From the NCBI GenBank assembly GCA_030611265.1, contig JAUWQD010000001.1, forward strand, positions 1 through 64,000: a stretch of 64,000 nt of DNA, in the 5' to 3' direction. This stretch comes from Methanosarcinaceae archaeon (GTDB lineage Archaea > Halobacteriota > Methanosarcinia > Methanosarcinales > Methanosarcinaceae). Shown here piece by piece: positions 44,746-54,028 of this stretch. Each line of letters opens with the position of its first letter. Position 1 is the first letter of the stretch. Made by a program: the position numbers and the translations under genes. Below the pieces are notes generated by a model. The model saw nothing but the letters and a program-made list of their open reading frames with translations, searched no databases and had not been told where the DNA came from.

Positions 44746-46209
44746 ATGAATGTTCATTTCTATGGTGCACCTACAAACGATATCAAAAACGACGTGCAAG
44801 TTCTAATTAAGCAGTGTGAGAAAGCTTCAATATCTGTAGCTTATTTGAAAAAGAGTGGTGTAGAATTAATAAAACAAAGTCTGGAAGAAAATAAAGACCG
44901 CAATGCAAAAATTTCTCTTATCACAAGTCTTGATTTTGGAATTACAGATGTTGAAGGGCTTCACGAATCATTGAATATGGGCATGAAATGTGGCATCATG
45001 CATGGCAAAAATTTCCATCCAAAATTGTATATTTTTGAAATGGCGGGAGAGGATGCTACAATGATCGTTGGTTCATCCAATTTGAGTAATGGGGGTCTAT
45101 CAACGAATTATGAAGCAAATCTGCTAATAAGTGGTAAAGTGTCCGATTCACCAATAAAAGAAGCAATTGAATACTTTTCATTAATAGCGTCAGAAAGCAT
45201 TCCACTTGACGAAGAAATAATTAATCTATATGGCGAACGAAAATCTACGATTGATGAAATTAATAATAAAATCGATGATGATGGAGCAACCTTAGATAAA
45301 TTAAATGAATATCTCAATAGAAAAACATCGTCTGAGAATTTAACTGAAGTTGAAATCCATGATTTGTTTATCAAAGCAGAAAAAACGCATGCATATGCAG
45401 ACGATATGTACGAAAAAGGAATGATGCATGAAGCGGTTGAATCATATAAGGAAGCACATAATATTTTTAATAAATTTGTGGATGAGCATGATTCCAATGA
45501 AATTTTAGTTGAAAAAATTAATTGTTTAGTAGGAATGGCGAAATCGCATTCAAGATTATATCAATTTAAAGATGCGCAAATATACATCAATAAAGCAGAA
45601 AGATTAGCAGAAAAAACCGATGATTTATCTGTTCTTCTTGATGTATTATCATGGTCAGTTTTATCACAATCAAAAAATGATGTAATTAATAACAAATGTA
45701 ATCGATTTATCGAACTCTATGAATCAGATAAAAGCGATTTAGAATATAGTGATGATTCTGGTATTGGGTGTGTGTATCTTGCATCAGCGAATTGTAAAAA
45801 TAAATTAAATATTAAAGGGGCTGCGATAAAAAATCTTCACAATGCGATCCATCATTTTGAAAATTATTTACAAAATTCTGAACGCGATTGGAATCGTATG
45901 ATTGCTCATACCAATTTAGCTCATGCTTATGAGGCTAAAAGAATAATTGGCAAAAAATATAATTCTGATGAAATCAAAATTCGAAAACATTATGCTGATG
46001 CACTTGAATTGGCAAACAAATTAAAATTAAAGTTTTGGCAAGGAAGTATTATAATAGACATGGCTGAGTGTTTTTATTATTCCGAAAAGGAAAGATTTGG
46101 TCATTTAAAGATATCCCGCAAATTTTTCTCTGAATTGGGATATGATGAAATTATTCGAACAATAGATGAAACGACCAAAGAATGGGTGGAATATTACAAA
46201 AACAATTGA
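44746..46209 (+). CDS. PLD-fold protein with TPR-like repeats
   Basis: The first 200 of 487 residues show a phospholipase D/nuclease motif: His91-x-Lys93 in FHPKLYIFEM, then Gly109-Ser-Ser-Asn in TMIVGSSNLSNGGL and Glu123 in NYEANLL. This is the arrangement seen in PLD-type restriction and helicase-linked nucleases. Only one HKD half is present, so it should act as a dimer. Residues 205-487 are helical with TPR-like spacing (YEKGMMHEAVESYKEAHNIF, LHNAIHHFENYLQ). It is very AT-rich compared with neighbours. GGAGG is 13 bases before the ATG. The domain pairing suggests an effector or regulatory nuclease; this is inference. Confidence 0.75.
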   Translation: MNVHFYGAPTNDIKNDVQVLIKQCEKASISVAYLKKSGVELIKQSLEENKDRNAKISLITSLDFGITDVEGLHESLNMGMKCGIMHGKNFHPKLYIFEMAGEDATMIVGSSNLSNGGLSTNYEANLLISGKVSDSPIKEAIEYFSLIASESIPLDEEIINLYGERKSTIDEINNKIDDDGATLDKLNEYLNRKTSSENLTEVEIHDLFIKAEKTHAYADDMYEKGMMHEAVESYKEAHNIFNKFVDEHDSNEILVEKINCLVGMAKSHSRLYQFKDAQIYINKAERLAEKTDDLSVLLDVLSWSVLSQSKNDVINNKCNRFIELYESDKSDLEYSDDSGIGCVYLASANCKNKLNIKGAAIKNLHNAIHHFENYLQNSERDWNRMIAHTNLAHAYEAKRIIGKKYNSDEIKIRKHYADALELANKLKLKFWQGSIIIDMAECFYYSEKERFGHLKISRKFFSELGYDEIIRTIDETTKEWVEYYKNN

Positions 46210-46257
46210 ATTTGTTTTCGGCAATATCTTTTATACAGTCGAGTATGATTTCTAACT

Positions 46258-46581
46258 ATGCTGGAATTCATAATTGACTTATCGTCACTAATTTTTGCAT
46301 ATATCGGTGCAGCGATCATAATGTATGGCGGAGCCATAGCAACGATCAAAACTCTAATTGCAGAATTCAAGAGGTCTGCACACTCTGATTATCATGAAAT
46401 TCGAAGGGATTTCACACACAAGATCATATTCGGTCTGGACTTTTTGATTGCCGGTGACATTTTAAAGTCAATTGTTACCCCAACCCATGAAGAGTTGATT
46501 TTTCTTGGCGCAATAGTTGGCATCCGATCCATATTGGGATACTTTTTAGGCAAAGAATTGAGTGAATTTGACGAAAAATAA
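46258..46581 (+). CDS. DUF1622 membrane protein
   Basis: The 107 residues contain three hydrophobic helices: about 4-30 (LIFAYIGAAIIMYGGAIATI), 56-72 (IFGLDFLIAGDILKSI) and 79-97 (LIFLGAIVGIRSILGYFLG). The basic RRDFTHKIIFGLDFLIAGD motif is typical of DUF1622. Function is unknown in the family. It lies between the PLD-TPR gene and purP, the latter facing it. Confidence 0.82.
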   Translation: MLEFIIDLSSLIFAYIGAAIIMYGGAIATIKTLIAEFKRSAHSDYHEIRRDFTHKIIFGLDFLIAGDILKSIVTPTHEELIFLGAIVGIRSILGYFLGKELSEFDEK

Positions 46582-46634
46582 GTGAAAAGCCCAATAGAGC
46601 TTTTCATTTAGATACCTACAAAGATAATTTCAAG

Positions 46635-47792
46635 TTATGTCACGATCTGATCTAACTGTCCCATATCAATTGCACGCCTAACCTCCATAGCAACACGCCG
46701 ACCTGTGCTCATTGGTTTGCGCCAGATGGTGTTGCCATATGGATGCCCTACAGACATGTGAACATTGGTTCCGCCGCCGACCCTTGGTGCGACATCGTAG
46801 ATATAGAAGTTGAGATCCTTGTCAACGCATGTCTGGAGACAGAATGGTCCTATGACGCCCGGGTCATAATATTCCTTTGAGGCTTCAACGTACTGTTCTG
46901 ACAGTTTGAACACTTCCTCAAGTAATGATTCACGAAGCGTTGCAGAGTTGTGACCGCACACAGTATATTCAGGTGTGAGCTGATGCTCGGCAAGATTCAT
47001 CTGCTGCGGTGCAGGCAGGCGGACGTGTCCATCAAGACTTGTCTCGAATCTCCAGTCAATTCCAAGTATCTCAAGTTTGTTCATCTCGGTCTCGATCGGG
47101 GAGTAGAACATATCAAAGTTGAACACAGGACCAATGATGTATCTCTCAATTCGTGCTTCTGCGAGTCCTTCCTTGGTGATGACTCCCTGACGAAGCAGTG
47201 CTTCGGATTTCTCGACATATTCCGCATAGGTGCCGGCTGTGAAGAATCCGCGCTCAAGTGTTTTGACAGCATGAGGCAGTTTTACCATTACAAGTTCATC
47301 GATGTCCTGGGGGTCATTGATGCGCTCAGGGAACGGCAGTCCTGCTTTTTCCAAAATCCAATAATAGTCGCGCTCCATCCCACGCTCTTCGCTCCTGAGC
47401 ATGTTACGGCTTCCAACAAGCGGCACTGCAAAGTCGTTCTCGATCTCATCGATGCCACAGTATGATGTGAATGAACGGTTCGGGATGAACATGACATTAT
47501 CATCGACCATTTTTTTCTGGTTCTGCGGGAGAAGTACTTCATTGAATTTATTGTACACAACAGTCTCATCCACGATCCCGCGAACGACATTGCCTGATGC
47601 ATCCCTCTGTGATTTAAAATAATCAGTATATGTCTTTTCGCGCCCTGTCTGGCATATCGCAAATGTGTTGAATCCCTCTTCGACCGCACCGTCACATACA
47701 TCTAAAGCAGAATGCGATGCAACCATCCCGATCTTCAATTTTTCGGTGTCATAATCGTTAACGATGTCCTGAATTTGTTTCCTATCGATCAT
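46635..47792 (-). CDS. purP: Formate-phosphoribosylaminoimidazolecarboxamide ligase
   Basis: PurP formylates AICAR with free formate and ATP in archaeal purine synthesis. The 385 residues of this ATP-grasp enzyme show IGMVASHSALDVCDGA, FAICQTGREKTY, VPLVGSRNMLR, IEDIDELVMVKLPHA-like (QDIDELVMVKLPHA), and DVAPRVGGGTNVHM near the end, with metal ligands. Its first 11 codons and upstream region are duplicated at 51733-51800, beyond the ATPase cassette. Most archaea keep it as a stand-alone gene. Confidence 0.93.
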   Translation of the reverse strand: MIDRKQIQDIVNDYDTEKLKIGMVASHSALDVCDGAVEEGFNTFAICQTGREKTYTDYFKSQRDASGNVVRGIVDETVVYNKFNEVLLPQNQKKMVDDNVMFIPNRSFTSYCGIDEIENDFAVPLVGSRNMLRSEERGMERDYYWILEKAGLPFPERINDPQDIDELVMVKLPHAVKTLERGFFTAGTYAEYVEKSEALLRQGVITKEGLAEARIERYIIGPVFNFDMFYSPIETEMNKLEILGIDWRFETSLDGHVRLPAPQQMNLAEHQLTPEYTVCGHNSATLRESLLEEVFKLSEQYVEASKEYYDPGVIGPFCLQTCVDKDLNFYIYDVAPRVGGGTNVHMSVGHPYGNTIWRKPMSTGRRVAMEVRRAIDMGQLDQIVT

Positions 47793-47920
47793 TGTTTGTC
47801 CTCATTCGTGTATTTGTGGTGTAATGGGTTTTAGGGTTAATAAAAGGTTTGGAAATTTTGGTGTGATATATAATTTCACTTTGAGATTAAGGCTTGAATG
47901 ATTATCTTTGCTGCATACCA

Positions 47921-47946
47921 AAACTGTTATATAACAAAATTGTTAT
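47921..47946. promoter_or_regulatory. Overlapping palindromes before the ATPase cassette
   Basis: GTTATATAAC (perfect, 47926-47935) overlaps ATAACAA-AA-TTGTTAT (47931-47946). They lie 24-44 bases before the ATG at 47970, over the TATA-like region, and would suit a dimeric repressor. AGGTGG follows as the ribosome site at 47957-47962. Confidence 0.6.
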
Positions 47947-47969
47947 GTATCTTATCAGGTGGAAATTGA

Positions 47970-49154
47970 ATGATACCAGTGGGAAACCCAGCAATTGGAA
48001 CGGATTTTATTGATCGGGAAAACGAAATCGCAATGATTCTTTCGACTTTAGAAAAAGATAGCGTTCTTCTGATCGCTCCTCGTAGATTTGGCAAGACTTC
48101 AATTATGAGAAGGGTCGAGAAAGAATTTGCAGACAATGATGAGATATGTGTGTTTCTTGAAGTAGAAGATGTTAATTCACCACATCGTTTCATATCTGAG
48201 ATTATAATGGCTCTGATTGAAAATGAAAAAATTGAGCAAAAGACCAATCTAATTTCTGCTTTCGAGGGCGGTTTCAATTGGTTCAGAAATAATATTGAAG
48301 AAATTGGAATTTCAGTATTTAAAGCCAAATTGAGAAGTAATATTGAAAAAGATTTGAAAAATGATTGGATGGGGGAATCTAAACAAATATTTGATATAAT
48401 TGCTGAACTTGATTCTAATATTTGTTTTATTATAGACGAGTTTCCTATCGCAATTGAGAAAATGGTGCAAACAGATCGGGAAGATTTTTTACATTGGTTT
48501 AGGAAACTTCGGCAAATATCTGGAAAACTACGATTTATTGTTGGCGGATCAGTTAGCATAGATCGTGTCGTGAGGGATGCAGGAGGAGTGACTGTCATTA
48601 ATGATTTCAAGAGAGTTCGTATTGGTGGTTTTTCCAGAGAAGTAGCACTCGACCTCATTGAAAATATGTTTGAAGATGAAGGGTGGAAATATGAATCATC
48701 TTTTGGCGATAAAATTCTCGAATGTATTGGAGAAACAAATATTCCATACTTTATTGCAATTATGCTCAGTGCCATAAAAGAAGAAATTATATTGAAGGGC
48801 GGGGAGATGAGTGTTGATTTAATAGAAAAAATCTATAATTACAGGATACTTGGCAATGAAGGAAAACATTATTTCGAGCATTATCATCAAAGGTTAAGAA
48901 TTTATTACGATGATCTTGAACAGAAGGCTGCAAAAGCTATACTGAGAAGTGTCTGCAATGACGATCATTATCCCACTGATCTGGCTTACGGCATTTATAA
49001 AAGGGAGACTGGAATTGATAATTACGAGCAATTTATGGATTTACTAGCTGATCTGAGCAATGATTTCTATATTGAGCACAATAATGAAAATGGATTAAAT
49101 TTCTACTCTAAAATTTTGAAGGATTGGTGGAGGATATACCATGGCGGAATCTAG
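47970..49154 (+). CDS. AAA-family ATPase, first gene of the cassette
   Basis: The 394 residues begin MIPVGNPAIGTDFIDRENEI, with Walker A APRRFGKT at 36-43, Walker B ICFIIDEFPIAI near 150, and IVGGSVSIDRVV as a sensor-like strand. The C-terminal third is helical, with a winged-helix-like end (YPTDLAYGIYKRETGIDNYE). It is like the archaeal ATPases at 20 and 62 kb but without an E-x-K nuclease part. The next gene overlaps it by 14 bases, which argues for co-translation and common action. Strong AT bias marks it as accessory. Confidence 0.82.
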   Translation: MIPVGNPAIGTDFIDRENEIAMILSTLEKDSVLLIAPRRFGKTSIMRRVEKEFADNDEICVFLEVEDVNSPHRFISEIIMALIENEKIEQKTNLISAFEGGFNWFRNNIEEIGISVFKAKLRSNIEKDLKNDWMGESKQIFDIIAELDSNICFIIDEFPIAIEKMVQTDREDFLHWFRKLRQISGKLRFIVGGSVSIDRVVRDAGGVTVINDFKRVRIGGFSREVALDLIENMFEDEGWKYESSFGDKILECIGETNIPYFIAIMLSAIKEEIILKGGEMSVDLIEKIYNYRILGNEGKHYFEHYHQRLRIYYDDLEQKAAKAILRSVCNDDHYPTDLAYGIYKRETGIDNYEQFMDLLADLSNDFYIEHNNENGLNFYSKILKDWWRIYHGGI

Positions 49155-51663
49155 TGATATCGTATTTTATAGATACTCTCCGGAAAATATGTCCGAAGAT
49201 ATTTTGCGGAAACTGTTTGTGAGTAGGGATGAACTCCTTGAAAGTTTAGTAAAGGAAATAGAACACGCTTCTAAGAATGGGACTCCAAGATTTTATCTTA
49301 TGGTGGGACCCAGAGGAATTGGAAAATCCCATTTTTTAACTCTATTGTATTATGAAATTGAAAAAAAAGTAACTTCATTGATACCAATCAAACTTGCTGA
49401 AGAAGAGTATTCCATCTATCGTGCCTCTGATTTTTTCCTTCGGATTTTAGAGGAAAATTCAGTGGATGTTTCTGACGTTCTATCTCTTGATAATGAAAAT
49501 GAAATTTTGCATGCTTCATTGGATAAATTGAAGCAAATTTCAAAACGTGATGGCAAGAATTTCATCATTTTCATTGAAAATCTACATGAATTGTTTAAAC
49601 AGTTGGATAAAGACGAACTCCATATATTACGATCAACGTTTCAAAAATATGATATTTTTTCGGTTGTTGCCACAGCCCCATTGATCTTTCCTTTCATATC
49701 TGAACATGAAGAACCATTTTATAATTTTTTCCGTATCCAACACCTTAAGGAGTTTTCAATTCATGAGATTAAAGAGTTGATGCAAAAAATTGCAAAAACT
49801 GAAAATAATATGGAATTTCTTGAAAATTTCAAACAATATGAGGAGAAAATACATGGTATAGTTCACCTAACGGGAGGCAGCCCGAGACTTGCATTTCTTT
49901 TTTATGAGATGATAACACGAGGAGAAATCAAAGATATTGAGAAATCTATTTTTAAAATAATCGATGAACACACGCCATTCTATCAAGAGGTCTTTCAACT
50001 TTTAACAGCCCAGCAAAGGCGAATATTTGATATTCTTATCTCCTTTGGAGAACCGGTTACGCCCAAACAGATCTCACAAAAAGCAAGAATGAATCTTCCA
50101 ACTGTTAATACACAGCTGCGAAGATTGGAAACCAATGGCTATGTTATTTCACGGCCAATGGGGAGACACACAAAATATGAGGTTCGAGAAAGACTTTTCC
50201 GGCTCTGGAGGGAGATGAGGCAACCATTTGGGAGAAAAAGAGTATCAATTCTCTTGGATTTCCTGCAACTCTGGTACACTCCGGACGAGCGGAAAGACCT
50301 TTTTAAGACCACATTTAAGTTTTTTGAAGCGGGTGACAAATCAGTGATGAAGGATCTCTGTTATTATGCTGAAATCCAACATCCTGAATTCAAAGCAGAG
50401 GCTCTGCTTAAACTCACGCCCAAACTTCTGGAAATGGGGGAAAATGAAGATGCGAGGTATGAATTCAACAAATTGAAGGAACATGCAGCTGAGTATGATG
50501 ATGCAGAACTGGAAGGTAAAATCTCCAATTTTGAATTGAAATTGCTTTTTTCTGAATATAAATACGAAGAAGCAATTGAGGTCATCGATGAAATTCTTGA
50601 AATTAATCCTAGTGACGATGCTGCATTAAAAATCAAAGGTGCTGCATTAGCAAATATTGGGAAATACGAAGATGCACTTGAAGTTTTCAATAAAGCTCTT
50701 GAAATTGATTCGAACGACAATTTTACATTATCAGGCAAGGGTTTTGCATTAATACATGTCGGAGAATATAGGAAATCACTTGAAGTATTCAATAAAGCTC
50801 TTGAAATTGATTCGAATGATAATGTCACATTAACAAATAAAGGTATTTCATTAGGATTTCTTGGGAAGCATGAAGAAGCACTTGAAATATTCAATAAAGC
50901 TCTTGAAATTAACCCTGATGATTATTCTACATTAGTAAATAAAGGCATTGCATTAAGATATCTTAAGAAATATGGGGAAGCAATTGGAACATTCAATATA
51001 GCTCTTGAAATTGACCCCAATGATGGATTCACCCTCAAACATAAAACATTTACACTATTTAGTTTGGGACGATATACTGAAGGATTGGAAATATCTAGGA
51101 AAATGGTTGATATTGCTACTGATGGCCATTCTAAAATTAATGCGTTACTTATTGTAATTAAAGCCTACATGGCCCTTAATAGAAAATCAGAGGCTGCCTT
51201 TGAGATTGAAAATATTGAAAATAACATGATTAATCAAGACCCCGATCTAATTGAAGACTTTATGAATATTTGTCTTAATCTAGCACGGGATGAGTTGAAA
51301 GATGACAATCGTGGAAGTGCATCCAAATTTATAAAATTTGCTTTTAAGAATAGTTTTAAACTAAATGATGATGTCGTGAAAGAATTGACTATGGGATTTT
51401 TAAAGTCTGCAGCAGATACTGGAATTTTGTCGGTTCTGAAAGCTGCAGTAGAGGAAATTATAGGTCAGCAAAAAGATGAGTTTGAGCAACTCATTCGACC
51501 AATCATAAAGGCAATTGAAATTGTTGAAACAAAAGACCTTAAGAAATACTATGACCTCCAGATCGAAGAGCGGGAAATTGTAGCTGATGTGGTAAAAAGG
51601 ATAACCAAGTCAGATGAATTGATTCCAAATGAAATAAAAAGGAATCAAAACCATATAACTTGA
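49141..51663 (+). CDS. STAND-like ATPase with winged helix and TPR repeats
   Basis: The 840 residues are divided into a P-loop domain (Walker A GPRGIGKS at 56-63, Walker B FIIFIENLHELF near 140, with Glu-Asn in place of Asp-Glu), a winged helix near 285-370 (QQRRIFDILISFGEP, QLRRLETNGYVIS), and a TPR array from about 455 to 650 with near-identical units LEVFNKALEIDSNDN. A long helical C-terminus follows. ATPase plus TPR is the plan of STAND signal proteins, which sense a trigger through repeats. The effector may be the first gene of the cassette or may be elsewhere. Function is unknown. Confidence 0.78.
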   Translation: MAESSDIVFYRYSPENMSEDILRKLFVSRDELLESLVKEIEHASKNGTPRFYLMVGPRGIGKSHFLTLLYYEIEKKVTSLIPIKLAEEEYSIYRASDFFLRILEENSVDVSDVLSLDNENEILHASLDKLKQISKRDGKNFIIFIENLHELFKQLDKDELHILRSTFQKYDIFSVVATAPLIFPFISEHEEPFYNFFRIQHLKEFSIHEIKELMQKIAKTENNMEFLENFKQYEEKIHGIVHLTGGSPRLAFLFYEMITRGEIKDIEKSIFKIIDEHTPFYQEVFQLLTAQQRRIFDILISFGEPVTPKQISQKARMNLPTVNTQLRRLETNGYVISRPMGRHTKYEVRERLFRLWREMRQPFGRKRVSILLDFLQLWYTPDERKDLFKTTFKFFEAGDKSVMKDLCYYAEIQHPEFKAEALLKLTPKLLEMGENEDARYEFNKLKEHAAEYDDAELEGKISNFELKLLFSEYKYEEAIEVIDEILEINPSDDAALKIKGAALANIGKYEDALEVFNKALEIDSNDNFTLSGKGFALIHVGEYRKSLEVFNKALEIDSNDNVTLTNKGISLGFLGKHEEALEIFNKALEINPDDYSTLVNKGIALRYLKKYGEAIGTFNIALEIDPNDGFTLKHKTFTLFSLGRYTEGLEISRKMVDIATDGHSKINALLIVIKAYMALNRKSEAAFEIENIENNMINQDPDLIEDFMNICLNLARDELKDDNRGSASKFIKFAFKNSFKLNDDVVKELTMGFLKSAADTGILSVLKAAVEEIIGQQKDEFEQLIRPIIKAIEIVETKDLKKYYDLQIEEREIVADVVKRITKSDELIPNEIKRNQNHIT

Positions 51664-51732
51664 TGATAAAAACACGTGAAATCAAAGCCTCATATCACAA
51701 AAAACGAAATTAGGGTTTCATGGCACTTCGCT

Positions 51733-51800
51733 ACAATGTCTTGAATCTTTTTCCTGTCGATTATTTTTTGTTCTCATTCATGTGTTTGTGATGTAATTAG
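51733..51800 (-). pseudogene. Duplicated 5' end of purP with lost start codon
   Basis: The stretch aligns with 47761-47826 at roughly 80 percent, in the same orientation. It spans the first 11 codons (minus strand IIDRKKIQDIV against MIDRKQIQDIV in PurP) and about 35 bases upstream. The start codon has become ATA. Most differences are transitions. It marks the right border of the cassette 47.8-51.7 kb. Confidence 0.85.
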
Positions 51801-52058
51801 GAATAAAGGATTTAGAATTCAAAATGATGCTTAATTGAAATTGAGGTAATTATAAAACTCAATTTCATATTAAAATTTATATACTTAATGAAAATTTTAG
51901 AAATGGTTAAGTAAAATGAGATATTGGATTAAATAAGGATTTCATTAAAATCTATAGATAATAGTTCATTTACATGTAGGTGTGGAGTTTAACGACCTGA
52001 GCAACAGTAATGGTCAACTGTAAAATGTATATTGATAATATTATGGGGGTAAATGACA

Positions 52059-53207
52059 ATGGAAATTTTGAACAAATTGTATAATAAAAAGGTAATTCTG
52101 GGAATAACACTGAGCATATTGCTTGTTGCCATGTGCACAGTTCCTGGCTGGGCTAAACTACCTGGAACACAATCAAAGATCGCAGATTATACTGAGGGTG
52201 GACATTTAGAAACTGATTTTGGTGCCGGTTTTATGGCAGAATGGTGGTATCTAAATGGGGACGTAAGGTTGGTTGCATCTGATGGTGAAAAAATAGATGG
52301 TGCATTACATGTTGTACTTGCACATCAAGAATCACCTCAAATGAATCAAGATGGTATGCAACTATCTCATATGCTCACATTCTATGGACTCCATTTTGAT
52401 GATGGTACAGCAAACATCGGATTAAACGAGACCTATATCCTAAATACGAGTGTTAGTGATTACATCGCGTTGAATACGCCATATGTGGACTACACATATC
52501 CCGATGGCGTAAAAAGACTCTATGGTTCTGCTATTCCGGGATACAATCTGGAATACACATTTGACAATGTAACTATGGATTTATTTTTCCAGACAAATGT
52601 TGACAAGACTATAGATGAGTCAAGGCAACCTCTTAACTTTACGACATATGAACATTCATACGGTACTCTTCACGGTTCAATAATTATAGACGGGAAAAAA
52701 TACACTATCACTAAAGGCGAAGGATATTTTGATCATATGATCCCTGTTAGTGATATCCCATGGCCAATGGATATGCACGGATGGAGTTGGTTCGAAGTTA
52801 CAACAAAGGACTATCAAGCTGTTGCTTATGCTACAAGGTCATTGAGTGATGGTTACGATAATTATTCTTACAAGCATCTAACATTATTGAATAAACACAA
52901 TGGGAAAGTACTTGAAGAATATTCTACTGAGGAAATAACGATCACAGAGGACTATTGGATAAATGAAACCGAGTTCAACAGGAAAAGACCAAACATGGTT
53001 ACATTCTCAACGCCAAATCTAAATGTTACTGTTAATGCAAGTAGTGTCGTTGATCTAAACATGTCAAGACCTGATAAAATCGGGTTTGTTGATTTCATGG
53101 CTTTCCAGCCGGAAAATGCGACTATCCAATACAATGGTGATGTCGAAACAGGAAGTGCCTTTTATGAATATTTGGTTAGTGATTGGGGTGTGATGTGGTC
53201 ACAATAA
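52059..53207 (+). CDS. Secreted lipocalin-like (CrtC/AttH-type) protein
   Basis: The roughly 382 residues begin with a signal peptide (KVILGITLSILLVAMCTVPG, then WAKLP). The mature part shows EWWYLNGDVRL, a lipocalin-like strand pair, and GEGYFDHMIP, WSWFEVTT with the conserved acidic and His residues of the hydroxyneurosporene/AttH family. Members act on lipids or terpenoids, but the substrate here is unknown. ATG 52059 is chosen because GGGGGT is 8 bases before it, while ATG 52053 is only 2 bases from it. A TATA box (AAAATTTATATAC) is at 51871-51883. N-x-S/T sites are frequent. Confidence 0.75.
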   Translation: MEILNKLYNKKVILGITLSILLVAMCTVPGWAKLPGTQSKIADYTEGGHLETDFGAGFMAEWWYLNGDVRLVASDGEKIDGALHVVLAHQESPQMNQDGMQLSHMLTFYGLHFDDGTANIGLNETYILNTSVSDYIALNTPYVDYTYPDGVKRLYGSAIPGYNLEYTFDNVTMDLFFQTNVDKTIDESRQPLNFTTYEHSYGTLHGSIIIDGKKYTITKGEGYFDHMIPVSDIPWPMDMHGWSWFEVTTKDYQAVAYATRSLSDGYDNYSYKHLTLLNKHNGKVLEEYSTEEITITEDYWINETEFNRKRPNMVTFSTPNLNVTVNASSVVDLNMSRPDKIGFVDFMAFQPENATIQYNGDVETGSAFYEYLVSDWGVMWSQ

Positions 53208-53276
53208 GCCCACGTTGCTCAAAAAATAGATTTGGGTTTTATGGCACCCCGCCACAAAACCCTTTCTCCAAAATTC

Positions 53277-53399
53277 CTACTCTTCTTTTCGTCTAATCAA
53301 CAGACTCACAAGCGACAGCAGACCCAATGTCAACAAAGCGCCAAAGCCCGGCAATTTGGTCTGGTCGACATCGATGTTCTCGATAGTACCGTCGAACAC
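53277..53399 (-). pseudogene. Orphan PGF-CTERM-type sorting tail
   Basis: A 40-codon frame reads VFDGTIENIDVDQTKLPGFG, then a hydrophobic stretch ALLTLGLLSLVSLLI and RRKEE before TAG. LPGFG-helix-basic end is the C-terminal sorting signal recognised by archaeosortase in surface proteins. The frame is closed upstream by a TAA immediately before its GTG, so the rest of the protein is gone. It is the remnant of a surface-protein gene, or less likely a tiny protein. Confidence 0.7.
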
Positions 53400-53418
53400 T
53401 TAAGCAGATTTCCGAATC

Positions 53419-54024
53419 TTAAATCCAAACCCCTGTAACCACCGCAACAACAAACGGCGTCACAAAAGTCTCAACCACAGCCGCAACAAAAAGTAGCGGC
53501 ATTATCCTGTAAAAATAGAATCTCATCCCGCGCGAGAACTCCGTTTTAATATCAACAGACTGTCCTTTAATAGAGCTAAACAGCAAATACCCCATCTTCA
53601 AACCGATCGCAGCAGATATGAAAACCATCGGAAGTTCGATAATCCCATGCGGCAGGATAGCTGACAGAACATACATAAATCCATACTCACCTGATACGAT
53701 GTACACAACAACGCCGATAATATAACCGTTGTATGCGATGAACAGAAGTGGAAGTATGCCAAAACCAATTCCAAGCATGAGGATGATCAGGCTTTTAATA
53801 GCGTTATTAAAGAAGATGAACAGCATGATCCCGATTGGCGAGAGGTCCTTGATGATGTCGAACAGTTCACTCACTTCATCTAATGACTGCATTGCATATT
53901 CGGGATCCATCGAAGAATGGAAAACCCCTAACGCAGTTGACAAAAAGAACACTAACGTGATGACCAAAAAATTGATTTTGATATCCTTAAGGTAACTCAG
54001 GTCATTCACATATTTTACGTTCAT
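53419..54024 (-). CDS. SpoIIM-like (DUF95) membrane protein
   Basis: About 201 residues from the ATG at 54024 (MNVKYVNDLSYLKDIKINFL). Five or so TM helices follow, including GIMLFIFFNNAIKSLIILML, the family motif FNNAIK, and ILPHGIIELPMVFISAAIG. These stage II sporulation M proteins are widespread in archaea and of unknown role, perhaps in membrane or transport organisation. The upstream TTG at 54039 would overlap the DUF63 gene; the ATG leaves a 4-base gap. Confidence 0.85.
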   Translation of the reverse strand: MNVKYVNDLSYLKDIKINFLVITLVFFLSTALGVFHSSMDPEYAMQSLDEVSELFDIIKDLSPIGIMLFIFFNNAIKSLIILMLGIGFGILPLLFIAYNGYIIGVVVYIVSGEYGFMYVLSAILPHGIIELPMVFISAAIGLKMGYLLFSSIKGQSVDIKTEFSRGMRFYFYRIMPLLFVAAVVETFVTPFVVAVVTGVWI

Positions 54025-54028
54025 GGAT

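Noticed and set aside
47927-48775. Long minus-strand frame opposite the first cassette ATPase
   Set aside because: The plus-strand gene has clear Walker motifs; the minus frame is Ser/Ile-rich with no motif.
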